A program made the translations under genes and the position numbers. Positions 1 to 9,814 of a DNA stretch of 64,000 nt are shown one piece after another. Source of the stretch: Actinokineospora terrae (GTDB lineage: Bacteria; Actinomycetota; Actinomycetes; Mycobacteriales; Pseudonocardiaceae); the NCBI RefSeq assembly GCF_900111175.1, contig NZ_FOGI01000004.1, forward strand, positions 248,001 through 312,000. Direction: 5' to 3'. Every line of letters begins with the position of its first letter. Position 1 is the stretch's first letter. Below the pieces are notes generated by a model. It worked only from the letters and a program-made list of their open reading frames with translations. It did no database searches and was not told where the DNA came from.

Positions 1-801
1 GGTGGTGGGCTCCTGGGTGAACACGTCCACGCCCGCGCCGCCGACCTGGCCGCTGCGCACCGCGTCGACCAGCGCGTCCTCGTCGATCAGACCACCGCGG
101 GCGGCGTTGACGATGAGCACGCCGCGCTTGGTCTTGGCCAGCGCGTCGGCGTTGATCAGGCCCTTGGTCTCCGGGGTCTTGGGCAGGTGCACGGAGATGA
201 CGTCGGCGCGGGCCAGCAGCTCGTCGAGCTCGACCAGCTCGATGCCCAGCTGCGCGGCGCGCGCGGCGGAGGCGTACGGGTCGTAGGCGATGAGGGTGGT
301 GCCGAACCCGGCCAGGCGCTGGGCGAACAGCTGCCCGATCTTGCCGAGTCCGACGACGCCCACGGTCTTGCCGAGCAGCTCGACACCGGAGAACGCGCCG
401 CGCTTCCAGGTCCGATCCTGCAGCGTCTGGTTCGCGGCCGGGATCTGGCGGGCGACCGCGAGCAGCAGCGCGACGGCGTGCTCGGCGGCGGAGACGATGT
501 TGGAGGTGGGCGCGTTGACGACCAGCACCCCCCGGTCGGTCGCGGCGGGCACGTCGACGTTGTCGAGGCCGACCCCGGCGCGGGCCACCACCTTGAGCGT
601 GTCGGTCGCCTTGAGCACCTCGGCGTCGACCTGGGTGGCCGAGCGCACCAGCAGCGCGTCCGCGCCGGACACCGCGGCCAACAGCGCGGGGCGGTCGGTG
701 CCGTCGACCTGGCGGACCTCGAACTCCGCGCCGAACACCTCCAACACGGACGGCGCGAGCTTCTCGGCGATGAGGACGACGGGGCGGCTCGTACTGGTCA
801 C
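1..801 (-). CDS. serA: D-3-phosphoglycerate dehydrogenase, 3' end beyond window
   Basis: This enzyme oxidises 3-phosphoglycerate to 3-phosphohydroxypyruvate with NAD, the first step of serine synthesis in the cytoplasm. The first 267 residues are visible. They contain the substrate-domain segment VRSATQVDAEVL, the Rossmann motif VVGLGKIGQLFAQRL, and NAARGGLIDEDAL with the catalytic Arg. The reading runs off the left edge just after VDVFTQEPTT, so the catalytic His and any C-terminal ACT domain are not seen. The GTG start is chosen because GGAG lies 7 nt upstream and the next residues (TSTSRPVVLIAEKL) match the usual N-terminus. A promoter with TTGAAC and TAGACT lies about 65-90 nt upstream. 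In mycobacteria serA likewise lies close to ilvC. Identity is secure. Confidence 0.96.
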   Translation of the reverse strand, partial: MTSTSRPVVLIAEKLAPSVLEVFGAEFEVRQVDGTDRPALLAAVSGADALLVRSATQVDAEVLKATDTLKVVARAGVGLDNVDVPAATDRGVLVVNAPTSNIVSAAEHAVALLLAVARQIPAANQTLQDRTWKRGAFSGVELLGKTVGVVGLGKIGQLFAQRLAGFGTTLIAYDPYASAARAAQLGIELVELDELLARADVISVHLPKTPETKGLINADALAKTKRGVLIVNAARGGLIDEDALVDAVRSGQVGGAGVDVFTQEPTT

Positions 802-864
802 GCTGCGGCTCCTGGGCTGGCTCGGCGAGGGACGTGGTTACGGCGCTGTAACCCAAGGCAGCTC

Positions 865-892
865 AGTCTAGGCGCGCCACTGAACCGTTCAA
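865..892 (-). promoter_or_regulatory. SigA-type promoter of serA
   Basis: Read on the minus strand, TTGAAC (887-892) and TAGACT (865-870) are separated by 16 bp. This places transcription start near 858 and gives a leader of about 57 nt before the serA GTG. A small palindrome, TGAAC-C-GTTCA (881-891), overlaps the -35 box and could be an operator. Neither element has been tested. Confidence 0.55.
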
Positions 893-938
893 CCCGAGGG
901 TGAGGCAGGTGACATGGCAGTGTTTCGCCACCCCCCGC

Positions 939-2180
939 TCACTCCCCGATGACGGGCGGAGCGGTGAACTCGTCGTTGCCGAACATCTCGTCGTCGTCCC
1001 CCTCGACCAGGTACGCAGGCCGCTTGCGCACCTGATCCTTGACGGTCGGCAGATCATCAGGCTGAGCCGGCCGCAGCGGCATGGGCGTGCTGCCGGTGGG
1101 GTAGCCCCCGGACCCGGTCGGGCCGAAACCCCCCTGCCCGAACGCCTCCAACGGGGGCGGCGCCTGGGCCAGCGGCGGGAAGCCTGGCGGTGGCTCGCGG
1201 CGCGAGAGCGCGACCGTGGGGTTGTTCCTGGGCGATGCGGGAGGAGTTGGGGCAGGACGCGGCGAGGCGGGCGGTCGAGGCGGGACTACCGGCGAGAAGC
1301 TGCCACTCGACGCCCCGGGACGAGGTGGCGCTACTGGAGGAGAAGCAGAACTGGACATATCGGGGCGAGATGGCCCAACCGGGCGAAACCCAGGCCGCGA
1401 CGTGTCCGGCGGTCCAGCAGGCGGCAGCACCGGCTGCGGCCCGGTCTGGTGCGGCTGTCCGTGCGGACGCGGCGGCTGGGCCGGGAACGGCTGCGACACC
1501 GCCCCTGGCGACCTGCCCATCGTCGGCGGAATCGGTTGTCGCACATCACCACCGGGAACAGGCCGTGGCGGCTGCGCCCCGGTGTCGCGCACGGGAGCCC
1601 CGAACTGGCCGGATGTCCCAGGCGCGTGACCCGACCCCCGTGGCGGGAACGGCGCCACAGGCCTGGGGTCGCCTGGCCGCGCGGGCACCTGACCACGATC
1701 CACCGGAGGCTGTCGACCGGTGTCGGTAGGCGCGCCTGGCACGGGCAGCCTGCCCGAATGACCAGCCCGCGGACCGGATCCGGGCACGGGCACCGGCGCC
1801 GGAAGGTTCCCCGAGGTGACACCCGACTCGGCCGACCACCCCAGCGGAGGCGCTCGGCGGAGGGCGACCGTGGGGTGCTGGATGGCCTCGGTCTGACCGG
1901 GTTCGTCCTCGGGCCGGGGCGCCACGGTGGCGACCGGACGTTGTGGTGTCACGCGGGAGGGCAGGTCATCTCCTCCCGGGGCTGACGCACCCGCGGGGTT
2001 CCCGGTCGACGCGATGGCCGGTGCGCCCGGAGGTGTGCCCGCGGGGCCGGACGTCGGTGGTGCCGTGCCGCTGTCGGCCGGTGGGGTGGCGCGAGGTGGG
2101 GTCTTGCCCGCCGCGGCGAGGGCTTCCGGGGGGATCCAGACCGGGGTGGGTCGGCCGGGGTCCTCGCCGGGTGGGGTCAC
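939..2180 (-). CDS. Proline-rich, probably disordered protein
   Basis: No enzymatic domain is recognised in these 413 residues. The sequence is dominated by Pro, Gly, Ala, Ser and Arg with many PP and PPRP tracts from about residue 20 to 370, so it is probably intrinsically disordered. The C-terminal 40 residues are different: PTVKDQVRKRPAYLVEGDDDEMFGNDEF is charged and acidic and could be a short binding motif. The GTG start overlaps the stop of the upstream DUF397 gene as GTGA, so the two are probably translated together and may work as a pair. No signal peptide or membrane segment is seen. A scaffold or regulator role is speculation; the frame is supported by the overlap and by the coherent C-terminus. 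Confidence 0.7.
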   Translation of the reverse strand: MTPPGEDPGRPTPVWIPPEALAAAGKTPPRATPPADSGTAPPTSGPAGTPPGAPAIASTGNPAGASAPGGDDLPSRVTPQRPVATVAPRPEDEPGQTEAIQHPTVALRRAPPLGWSAESGVTSGNLPAPVPVPGSGPRAGHSGRLPVPGAPTDTGRQPPVDRGQVPARPGDPRPVAPFPPRGSGHAPGTSGQFGAPVRDTGAQPPRPVPGGDVRQPIPPTMGRSPGAVSQPFPAQPPRPHGQPHQTGPQPVLPPAGPPDTSRPGFRPVGPSRPDMSSSASPPVAPPRPGASSGSFSPVVPPRPPASPRPAPTPPASPRNNPTVALSRREPPPGFPPLAQAPPPLEAFGQGGFGPTGSGGYPTGSTPMPLRPAQPDDLPTVKDQVRKRPAYLVEGDDDEMFGNDEFTAPPVIGE

Positions 2181-2452
2181 CACGGCTCGTCGAACTCCCC
2201 GGCCTTGGCGCCCTCGACGAAGGCGTCCCACTCCGACTCGGTGAAGACCAGGACCGTGTCGTCGGGGCCGGTGAACTTGGAGTTGCGCATGGCGATGTAG
2301 GTCTTGCCGTCGTCGTGCGGGACGAAGGCGATCTCGACGTACTCGCCGTCGGGGTCGGCGTCGGGCTCGGCGGCGCGCTGCCACTCGGCCTTGGCCAGGT
2401 CCAGGTTGCCGCGGATCTCGGCCTTGTCGTCGTAGATGGGTGCGCTGTCCAT
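2177..2452 (-). CDS. DUF397-type small protein
   Basis: This 91-residue protein ends in a variant DUF397 module: YVEIAFVPHDDGKTYIAMRNSKFTGPD, then LVFTESEWDAFVEGAKAGEF. DUF397 proteins are abundant in morphologically complex actinomycetes and usually pair with XRE/DUF5753 regulators, some in a toxin-antitoxin-like or development role. No HTH partner lies next to this copy. Instead it overlaps the proline-rich gene by 4 nt. The ATG start has GGAG 5 nt upstream. The usual N-terminal W-x-KSS-x-SG signature of DUF397 is replaced by a divergent segment (AEWQRAAEPDADPDGEY), so this is an outlying member. Function unknown. Confidence 0.8.
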   Translation of the reverse strand: MDSAPIYDDKAEIRGNLDLAKAEWQRAAEPDADPDGEYVEIAFVPHDDGKTYIAMRNSKFTGPDDTVLVFTESEWDAFVEGAKAGEFDEPW

Positions 2453-2577
2453 CACGTCTCCTCGGTGGGGGTGGCGGGGTTCCTGCCGGGGATCAGGTAT
2501 ACCGCAGGCCACCAGCGCGCCCGCACGCACCGTGTCGCTGGCGTCCCGGACCGGTCGCGGTGCGTAACGTGACCCGG

Positions 2578-3288
2578 GTGAGTTCGTACTTCCGGCGCTA
2601 CCTGCGGGGCGAGCGGGTCGCGGTGTGGGCGGAGTTGCGCGCCCTGGGGCCGGTGCCCGACGCGCTGGCCGAGGACGTGGCCGCCGTCGCCGACGAGACG
2701 ATGATCCGGGTCGGGCAGGACGTGGCGCGGATCGCCGCGGCGCTGCCGGACCTGGGCTGGGTGTCGGCGGACGGGGTGGAGCCGCACGAGCCGCCGACCG
2801 AGGGCGCCATCGCGCTAGCGGACACCCTGGCGGACAAGGTCGGCCTGCCATTCGCGCTGGAGGCGTGCCTGCGCCGGGTCGGCCGGGTGTGGTTCACCGG
2901 CGACTGCGAGGCGCTTCTGCTGAGTTACCACCTGGAGCCGGTGCCCCGCGGGCAACCGCCTGGACCCGAGTACCCGGACCCGTTGTGCCTGCCGAGCGCC
3001 TACACCCTCGCCGCGGACTGGGACGAGTACGGCGGCGAGCCCGGGTTCGTCTTCCCGATGGCGCCGGACGAGCGCAAGAAGGCGAACGTCCCCGGCGGCA
3101 CCCAGGACCTGGAACTGCCGTCGCTGGTCGCCGACCCGGTGCTGCGCGGTGTCGCGGGCCGCGAGGGCGTCACGCTGGTCGAGTACCTGCGGGAGTCCGT
3201 CCGCTGGGGCGGCTTCCCGGGCTACTCGTTCGCCCCGGAGCTGGCGCCAGCGGCCCTGATCACGCTGGGCACCGAACCGGACTTCTGA
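2578..3288 (+). CDS. Conserved hypothetical protein, 236 aa
   Basis: I do not recognise a named family. The protein is soluble, with no signal peptide or membrane helix. It starts SSYFRRYLRGERVAVWAELRALG, is mostly helical in the first third, and has a region around 120-200 with WFTGDCEALLLSYHLEP and DWDEYGGEPGFVFPMAPDERKK. The GTG start is chosen because TAACGT lies 7 nt upstream and no Shine-Dalgarno is visible, which suggests a leaderless transcript. Further in-frame GTG codons lie just upstream. The gene converges on ilvC, with a hairpin between them. Coding potential is strong (high third-position GC over the whole length). Confidence 0.75.
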   Translation: MSSYFRRYLRGERVAVWAELRALGPVPDALAEDVAAVADETMIRVGQDVARIAAALPDLGWVSADGVEPHEPPTEGAIALADTLADKVGLPFALEACLRRVGRVWFTGDCEALLLSYHLEPVPRGQPPGPEYPDPLCLPSAYTLAADWDEYGGEPGFVFPMAPDERKKANVPGGTQDLELPSLVADPVLRGVAGREGVTLVEYLRESVRWGGFPGYSFAPELAPAALITLGTEPDF

Positions 3289-3294
3289 CAAGGG

Positions 3295-3332
3295 GAGGGG
3301 ACCGGTGCCCAGGAATCGGACACCGTCCCCTC
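3295..3332. terminator. Hairpin between convergent genes
   Basis: GAGGGGACCGGTG can pair with CACCGTCCCCTC across a 13-nt loop, with one bulged C. It sits between the 3' ends of the hypothetical gene on the plus strand and ilvC on the minus strand, so it could end transcription from both sides. No T-run follows on either strand. Confidence 0.5.
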
Positions 3333-3350
3333 CTCGATTCGCTTTGTCCG

Positions 3351-4412
<1,062 letters not shown>

Positions 4413-4423
4413 TTAGGGATAGA

Positions 4424-4930
4424 TCAGCGAACGGCGGTCGCGGTGATGGAGCGGGGGCCTCGGCCGATGGCGACCATGCCGGACTGGACCATCTCGCGGA
4501 CGCCGTAGGGCTCCAGCATGCGCAGCAGCGCCTCTATCTTGTCCGCGGTGCCGGTGGCCTCGATGGTCAGCGCCTCCGGGGACACGTCGACCACCTTGGC
4601 GCGGAACAGCTGCACGGTCTCCAGGACCTGGCTGCGCACGGTGGCGTCGGCGCGGACCTTGACCAGCAGCAGTTCCCTGCGCACCGCGGCGGTCGCCTCG
4701 AGCTCGACGATCTTGATCACGTTGATCAGCTTGTTGAGCTGCTTGGTGACCTGCTCGAGCGGCAGGTCCTCGACGGCGACCACGATGGTCATCCTGGACA
4801 CGTCGGGGTGCTCGGTCGGGCCGACGGCCAGGGAGTCGATGTTGAACCCGCGCCGGGAGAACAGCCCGGCGACCCGGGCCAGCACGCCCGGCTTGTTCTC
4901 CACCAGCACGCTGAGGGTGTGTTTCGTCAT
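4424..4930 (-). CDS. ilvN: Acetolactate synthase small (regulatory) subunit
   Basis: IlvN (also called IlvH) binds valine and feeds back on the catalytic subunit IlvB. This 168-residue protein has the expected N-terminal ACT domain (HTLSVLVENKPGVLARVAGLFSRRGFNIDSL) and the second ACT-like half containing RELLLVKVRADATVRSQVLETV. Its start lies 28 nt after the ilvB stop, so the two subunits are co-transcribed. The C-terminal PYGVREMVQSGMVAIGRGP matches the family end. Length and motifs are normal. Confidence 0.97.
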   Translation of the reverse strand: MTKHTLSVLVENKPGVLARVAGLFSRRGFNIDSLAVGPTEHPDVSRMTIVVAVEDLPLEQVTKQLNKLINVIKIVELEATAAVRRELLLVKVRADATVRSQVLETVQLFRAKVVDVSPEALTIEATGTADKIEALLRMLEPYGVREMVQSGMVAIGRGPRSITATAVR

Positions 4931-4958
4931 GGGCTCGGTCCTCCTCAGGTCCGCCGGG

Positions 4959-6803
4959 TCACGCTTCGTCGAACAGCGGCCGGATGCCGCGGGCGGCCAT
5001 GATGTGGTCGTTGCCGGTCCCGGCGGCGACCATCGGCCACACCTGGGCGTCCTTGCCGACCACGAAGTCCACCACGACCGGGCGGTCGTTGATGGCCATC
5101 GCGCGGTGGATCACCGAGTCGACGTCGTCCCTGGTCTCGCAGCGCAGACCGGCGCAGCCCAGCGCCTCGGCGAGCAGGGTGAAGTCGGGGATGCGGTGCT
5201 TGTGGGTGCCCAGGTCGGTCTGGGAGTAGCGCTCGCTGTAGAACAGGTTCTGCCACTGCCGGACCATGCCGAGGTTGCCGTTGTTGATGACCGCGACCTT
5301 GATCGGCGCGCCCTCGATGGCGCAGGTGGCCAGTTCCTGGTTGGTCATCTGGAAGCAGCCGTCGCCGTCGATGGCCCAGACCACCGCCTCCGGCCTGCCG
5401 AACTTGGCGCCCATGGCGGCGGGCACCGCGTAGCCCATGGTGCCCAGGCCGCCGGAGTTGAGCCAGGTGCGCGGGTTCTCGTAGCGCACGTGCTGCGCGG
5501 CCCACATCTGGTGCTGGCCGACGCCCGCGGTGTAGACAGCCTCGGGTCCGGCGATGGCGCCGATGCGCTCGATGACGTACTGCGGCGACAGGGTTCCGTC
5601 ACTGGGCCACTCGTAGCCCAGCGGGAAGGTGCCGCGCCACTCGTCGAGCAGCGCCCACCACGCGGTGATGTCGGCGACGCCGTTGGCCCGCTCGGCCTTC
5701 ACCGCGGCGATCAGCTCGACCAGGATCTCCTTGCAGTCGCCCACGATCGGCACGTCGGCGCGGCGGTTCTTGGAGATCTCGGCCGGGTCGATGTCGGCGT
5801 GCACGATCGCGGCGTCGGGGGCGAAGCTGTCCAGCACGCCGGTGACCCGGTCGTCGAAGCGGGCGCCGAGGGCGACCAGCAGGTCCGAGCGCTGCATGGC
5901 GCCGACAGCGGGCACGGTGCCGTGCATGCCGGGCATGCCCAGGTGCTGGCGGTGCGAGTCGGGGAAGGCGCCGCGCGCCATCAGGGTGGTGACCACCGGG
6001 ATGCCGGTCAGCTCGGCGAGCTCCAGCAGCTTGGCGGAGGCGTCCGCCTTGATCACGCCGCCGCCGACGTAGAGGACCGGGCGCTTGGCCGCGCAGAGCA
6101 GCTTGGCGGCCTCGCGGACCTGCTTGCCGTGCGGGCGGGTGGTCGGCCGGTAGCCGGGCAGCCGCAGCTCCGGCGGCCAGCTGAACGAGGTGGTCTCCTG
6201 CAGCACGTCCTTGGGGATGTCCACCAGCACCGGGCCGGGTCTGCCGGTCCTGGCCAGGTGGAACGCCTCGGCGATGGTGCGCGGGATGTCGGCGGGGTCG
6301 GTGACCAGGAAGTTGTGCTTGGTGATCGGCAGCGTGATGCCGCAGATGTCGGCTTCCTGGAAGGCGTCGGTGCCGATCAGGCCGCGGGTCTGCTGGCCGG
6401 TGATGGCCACGATCGGCACCGAGTCCATGTTGGCGTCGGCCAGCGGGGTGACCAGGTTCGTCGCGCCGGGGCCCGAGGTGGCCATGCACACGCCGACCTT
6501 GCCGGTGGCCTGCGCGTACCCGGTCGCCGCGTGACCGGCGCCCTGCTCGTGGCGGACCAGCACGTGGCGCAGCTTGGTCGAGTCGAGCAGCGGGTCGTAG
6601 GCGGGCAGGATGGTGCCACCGGGGATGCCGAACACGATCTCGACGCCGACGGCCTCAAGCGAGCGGACGAGCGACTGCGCTCCGGTCACCCGGACGGGTG
6701 TTCCGGTCGGCGGCGCGGGCTTGGGCCGGGCAGGCTGCGCGGTGGCGGCGGCCGTCCCAGGGTTCGCTGCGGCCGGGGTGGGCCGCGATGGTGCGCTGGT
6801 CAT
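4959..6803 (-). CDS. ilvB: Acetolactate synthase large (catalytic) subunit
   Basis: IlvB is the ThDP- and FAD-dependent enzyme that condenses pyruvate with pyruvate or 2-oxobutyrate, the first common step of branched-chain amino acid synthesis. The cofactor-activating Glu lies in [15 protein letters not shown] (E86). The ThDP motif is [14 protein letters not shown] followed by [12 protein letters not shown] near residues 450-490. An N-terminal extension of about 38 residues is rich in Pro, Ala and Thr, as in other actinobacterial IlvB proteins. The ATG is preceded by GAGG. The gene starts about 106 nt downstream of a leader-peptide attenuator, so expression should respond to branched-chain aminoacyl-tRNA levels. 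Confidence 0.98.
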   Translation of the reverse strand: MTSAPSRPTPAAANPGTAAATAQPARPKPAPPTGTPVRVTGAQSLVRSLEAVGVEIVFGIPGGTILPAYDPLLDSTKLRHVLVRHEQGAGHAATGYAQATGKVGVCMATSGPGATNLVTPLADANMDSVPIVAITGQQTRGLIGTDAFQEADICGITLPITKHNFLVTDPADIPRTIAEAFHLARTGRPGPVLVDIPKDVLQETTSFSWPPELRLPGYRPTTRPHGKQVREAAKLLCAAKRPVLYVGGGVIKADASAKLLELAELTGIPVVTTLMARGAFPDSHRQHLGMPGMHGTVPAVGAMQRSDLLVALGARFDDRVTGVLDSFAPDAAIVHADIDPAEISKNRRADVPIVGDCKEILVELIAAVKAERANGVADITAWWALLDEWRGTFPLGYEWPSDGTLSPQYVIERIGAIAGPEAVYTAGVGQHQMWAAQHVRYENPRTWLNSGGLGTMGYAVPAAMGAKFGRPEAVVWAIDGDGCFQMTNQELATCAIEGAPIKVAVINNGNLGMVRQWQNLFYSERYSQTDLGTHKHRIPDFTLLAEALGCAGLRCETRDDVDSVIHRAMAINDRPVVVDFVVGKDAQVWPMVAAGTGNDHIMAARGIRPLFDEA

Positions 6804-6908
6804 CGGTTCTGCCTCGTGGGTCGGAGTGTTCTCGTGGGGCTGGCGCGGGATCCGGGGCGATTGCTGGGAAGTCGGACTATCGGTGGTGCGAGTACGGGCC
6901 TGGACACG

Positions 6909-6936
6909 AAAAAACCCCCGTCGACCACAGGGGTCG
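6909..6936 (-). terminator. ilv attenuator terminator
   Basis: On the minus strand ACCCC pairs with GGGGT and is followed immediately by a run of six T, a classic intrinsic terminator lying in the leader before ilvB. An alternative small hairpin, CGACC with GGTCG, competes inside it. Upstream, the arms 6976-6988 and 6946-6958 form a perfect 13-bp inverted repeat overlapping the end of the leader peptide. A 6-bp pairing CGTCGA/TCGACG between the second arm and the terminator region could act as antiterminator. Confidence 0.8.
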
Positions 6937-6971
6937 CACGAGGGTCGCGCGTTCGACGTCAGGACCTTCCG

Positions 6972-7019
6972 TCAGCGTCGAACGCGCGGCGGAAGTACGA
7001 GAATGGAGTGAGCTGGCAC
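6972..7019 (-). CDS. ilv leader peptide (15 aa) for attenuation
   Basis: A 15-codon frame beginning GTG reads VPAHSILVLPPRVRR and ends in TGA. The run Ile-Leu-Val-Leu supplies the control codons for all three branched-chain amino acids. Ribosome stalling there would cover the first arm of the 13-bp inverted repeat and change folding of the terminator that follows. No Shine-Dalgarno is visible. The -10 box TAGCGT ends 7 nt before the GTG, so the transcript is probably leaderless, starting at or next to the start codon. The ilvBNC operon follows. The layout matches ilv leader peptides known from corynebacteria and streptomycetes. Confidence 0.85.
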   Translation of the reverse strand: MPAHSILVLPPRVRR

Positions 7020-7026
7020 GTCGCAG

Positions 7027-7055
7027 ACGCTAGTGCGTTCGGGGTAGAGCGTCAA
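7027..7055 (-). promoter_or_regulatory. Promoter of the ilvBNC operon
   Basis: TTGACG (7050-7055) and TAGCGT (7027-7032) are separated by exactly 17 bp on the minus strand, close to the actinobacterial SigA consensus. The predicted start is at 7019-7020, which coincides with the GTG of the leader peptide. Regulation beyond attenuation is not evident. Confidence 0.75.
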
Positions 7056-7140
7056 CTCTGCGGGACGGTGCTCCCGGATGGTGGACTGTGATCCGGGACC
7101 CGGAGGCGGCCGGGGAGCACGGCGGGTGCACCATCTAAGG

Positions 7141-7806
7141 GTGTCTGAGCAGCAGCAAGTGCCGTCCCGGCTGGTCTTCCGCGTACCCGGCATCGCCGTG
7201 CTGGCCGCGCTCCTGTTCGCGATCTGCGCGACCCCGTTCGCGTTCGCCGCGCCGGGCCTGGTCGCCGTGTACGTCATCCCCATCGCGCTGGTGGTCTGGG
7301 TGTTACGCGTGCGCACGACCGCGGACGCGGAAGGACTGGTGGTGCGCGAGGTGGTCAGCTCGCGACCGCTGCCGTGGAAGCTGCTCAAGGGGCTGCGGCT
7401 GAACGCGGCGGGCCGGGTGAGCGCGGTGCTCCACGACGACACCGAGGTGGCGCTGCCGCAGGTCAGGACCCGGCACCTGCCCGCGTTGGCGCTGGTCAGC
7501 GGCGGGCGGCTGGCCGACCCGACCGAGGGCGGTCCCGAGGGCGAGCCGGACGACGAGGCCCTGGTCGAGGCCCCGGCAGAGTCCCCAGCCGAGCCCCAGG
7601 CGGAGTCCGCGGTCGAGTCAGCGGTCGACGCCCCGGCCGAGGACCTGGTCGAGCCCCCAGCCGCGTCACCGGTCGAGTCCCCGGCCGACTCCCCGGTCGC
7701 GCCACCGGCCGAGTCCGCGGCCGAGGCCCCGGTCGAGCCCGGGTCGGGCGCGGGCGCGGCGGAGGTCACCGAAGAGGCGGGACACCGCACCGGGACACGG
7801 GAGTAA
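7141..7806 (+). CDS. PH-like domain membrane protein (CFP6/Rv3004-like)
   Basis: About 221 residues. Two adjacent hydrophobic stretches near residues 15-60 ([22 protein letters not shown] and [16 protein letters not shown]) form a hairpin-like membrane anchor. They are followed by a small bacterial PH-like module with [29 protein letters not shown]. This layout and the position divergent from ilvB match M. tuberculosis Rv3004 (CFP6). The last 85 residues are acidic and repetitive, mainly [14 protein letters not shown] units, and probably disordered. The GTG at 7141 is preferred because it directly precedes the polar N-terminus and the first membrane segment; an upstream GTG at 7078 would add 21 unconvincing residues. 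Function unknown. Confidence 0.8.
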   Translation: MSEQQQVPSRLVFRVPGIAVLAALLFAICATPFAFAAPGLVAVYVIPIALVVWVLRVRTTADAEGLVVREVVSSRPLPWKLLKGLRLNAAGRVSAVLHDDTEVALPQVRTRHLPALALVSGGRLADPTEGGPEGEPDDEALVEAPAESPAEPQAESAVESAVDAPAEDLVEPPAASPVESPADSPVAPPAESAAEAPVEPGSGAGAAEVTEEAGHRTGTRE

Positions 7807-7909
7807 CCTGGGCGGCACCGCTCCCCCTCCGGCAGGCCCCGCACCCCGGGCGCCGCCAGGCAGTACCCACGCAATCGCCAGACCCGCACCCGTCGACATT
7901 GGAGGAGCC

Positions 7910-9754
7910 GTGCCCGCGCTGCGCTCCCGCACCACCACGCACGGTCGCAACGCCGCAGGCGCCCGCTCGCTGTGGCGTGCGACCGGCATGACCGACAGCG
8001 ACTTCGGCAAGCCGATCATCGCGATCGCCAACTCCTACACCCAGTTCGTGCCGGGGCATGTGCACCTGCGCGACCTCGGCGACATCGTGGCCGAGGCCAT
8101 CACCGCCGCGGGTGGGGTGGCCCGCGAGTTCCACACCATCGCCGTCGACGACGGCATCGCCATGGGCCACAGCGGGATGCTGTACTCGCTGCCGTCGCGC
8201 GAGATCATCGCCGACTCGGTGGAGTACATGGTCAACGCGCACCAGGCCGACGCGCTGGTGTGCATCTCCAACTGCGACAAGATCACCCCGGGCATGCTCA
8301 ACGCGGCCATGCGGATCAACATCCCGGTGGTGTTCGTCTCGGGTGGACCGATGGAGGCGGGCAAGGCGGTGGTGGTCGGCGGGGTCGCGCACCCCTCGTC
8401 CGACCTGATCACCACCATCGCCGCCTCCGCCAACAGCACGGTCGACGCCGCCGCGCTCGACGAGGTGGAGCGCTCCGCCTGCCCGACCTGCGGCTCCTGC
8501 TCCGGCATGTTCACCGCGAACTCGATGAACTGCCTCACCGAGGCGCTCGGGCTCGCGCTGCCGGGCAACGGTTCCACGCTGGCCACGCACGCCGCGCGCC
8601 GGGACCTGTTCTCCCGCGCGGGGACCACGGTCGTCGAGCTGTGCAAGCGCTGGTACGAGCAAGACGACGAGTCGGCGCTGCCGCGCACGATCGCCAACCG
8701 GGCCGCGTTCGAGAACGCGATGGCGCTGGACATGGCGATGGGCGGGTCGACGAACACGGTGCTGCACGTGCTCGCCGCGGCGCAGGAGGGCGAGGTCGAC
8801 TTCACCCTCGCCGACATCGACGCGATCTCCCGCAAGGTGCCGTGCCTGTCGAAGGTGTCGCCGAACTCCGACTACCACATGGAGGACGTGCACCGGGCGG
8901 GCGGCATCCCGGCGATCCTCGGTGAGCTGTGGCGGGCCGGGCTGCTCAACGAGGACGTGGCGTCGGTGCACAGCACCTCGCTCGCGCAGTGGCTGTCCGA
9001 TTGGGACATCCGCGCGGCGAACCCCACCGCCGAGGCGGTCGAGCTGTTCCACGCCGCGCCGGGCGGGGTCCGCACCACCAAGGCGTTCTCCACGTCGAAC
9101 CGGTGGTCCTCGCTCGACACCGACGCGGCGGGTGGCTGCATCCGCGACTTCGACCACAAGCACACCGCCGACGGTGGTCTCGCCGTGCTGCACGGGAACC
9201 TGGCCGAGCGCGGCGCGGTCATCAAGTCCGCGGGCATCGACGAGGACCTGTTCGTCTTCCAGGGCCCGGCGCGGGTCGTGGAGAGCCAGGAGCAGGCGGT
9301 GTCGGTGATCCTGGGCAAGAAGGTCCAGGCGGGCGAGGTCCTGGTGGTGCGCTACGAGGGTCCCGCCGGTGGGCCGGGCATGCAGGAGATGCTGCACCCC
9401 ACGGCGTTCCTCAAGGGCTCCGGCCTCGGCAAGAAGTGCGCGCTGATCACCGACGGCCGGTTCTCCGGTGGCTCGTCGGGGCTCTCGATCGGGCACGTCT
9501 CGCCGGAGGCGGCCGGTGGCGGCACGATCGGGCTGGTCGAGGACGGCGACCAGATCCGCATCGACGTGCACCAGCGGACCCTGGAGCTGCTGGTGGCGCC
9601 GGAGGTGCTGGCCGAGCGGCGAGCGAAGATGGACGCGCGGGAACGGCCGTGGCAGCCGGTGGACCGGGTGCGGCAGGTGACCAACGCGCTGCGCGCCTAC
9701 GCGCGGATGGCGACCGACGCCTCCACCGGCGCGGTCCGCGACCCGAGCCGCTAG
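7910..9754 (+). CDS. ilvD: Dihydroxy-acid dehydratase
   Basis: IlvD dehydrates 2,3-dihydroxy-isovalerate and 2,3-dihydroxy-3-methylvalerate, the third step of branched-chain amino acid synthesis, using an iron-sulfur cluster and Mg. The cluster-binding Cys residues are visible in [16 protein letters not shown] and [17 protein letters not shown]. The C-terminal [19 protein letters not shown] is the family signature. At 614 residues it has the normal length. The GTG start follows GGAGGA by 4 nt. The gene is close to ilvBNC but transcribed the other way, so it is not under the same attenuator. A strong hairpin follows the stop codon. In M. tuberculosis ilvD lies elsewhere, so clustering here is local. 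Confidence 0.98.
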   Translation: MPALRSRTTTHGRNAAGARSLWRATGMTDSDFGKPIIAIANSYTQFVPGHVHLRDLGDIVAEAITAAGGVAREFHTIAVDDGIAMGHSGMLYSLPSREIIADSVEYMVNAHQADALVCISNCDKITPGMLNAAMRINIPVVFVSGGPMEAGKAVVVGGVAHPSSDLITTIAASANSTVDAAALDEVERSACPTCGSCSGMFTANSMNCLTEALGLALPGNGSTLATHAARRDLFSRAGTTVVELCKRWYEQDDESALPRTIANRAAFENAMALDMAMGGSTNTVLHVLAAAQEGEVDFTLADIDAISRKVPCLSKVSPNSDYHMEDVHRAGGIPAILGELWRAGLLNEDVASVHSTSLAQWLSDWDIRAANPTAEAVELFHAAPGGVRTTKAFSTSNRWSSLDTDAAGGCIRDFDHKHTADGGLAVLHGNLAERGAVIKSAGIDEDLFVFQGPARVVESQEQAVSVILGKKVQAGEVLVVRYEGPAGGPGMQEMLHPTAFLKGSGLGKKCALITDGRFSGGSSGLSIGHVSPEAAGGGTIGLVEDGDQIRIDVHQRTLELLVAPEVLAERRAKMDARERPWQPVDRVRQVTNALRAYARMATDASTGAVRDPSR

Positions 9755-9759
9755 GCGGA

Positions 9760-9806
9760 CACGCGAAGGCCCCCGTCACCTGGTGTGGCGGGGGCCTTCT
9801 CGCGTG
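9760..9806. terminator. Strong hairpin after ilvD
   Basis: CACGCG-AAGGCCCCCG pairs with CGGGGGCCTT-CTCGCGTG around a 13-nt loop between the convergent ilvD and DoxX genes. The long, nearly symmetrical GC-rich stem can act on both strands. Confidence 0.85.
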
Positions 9807-9814
9807 GTGCCGGG

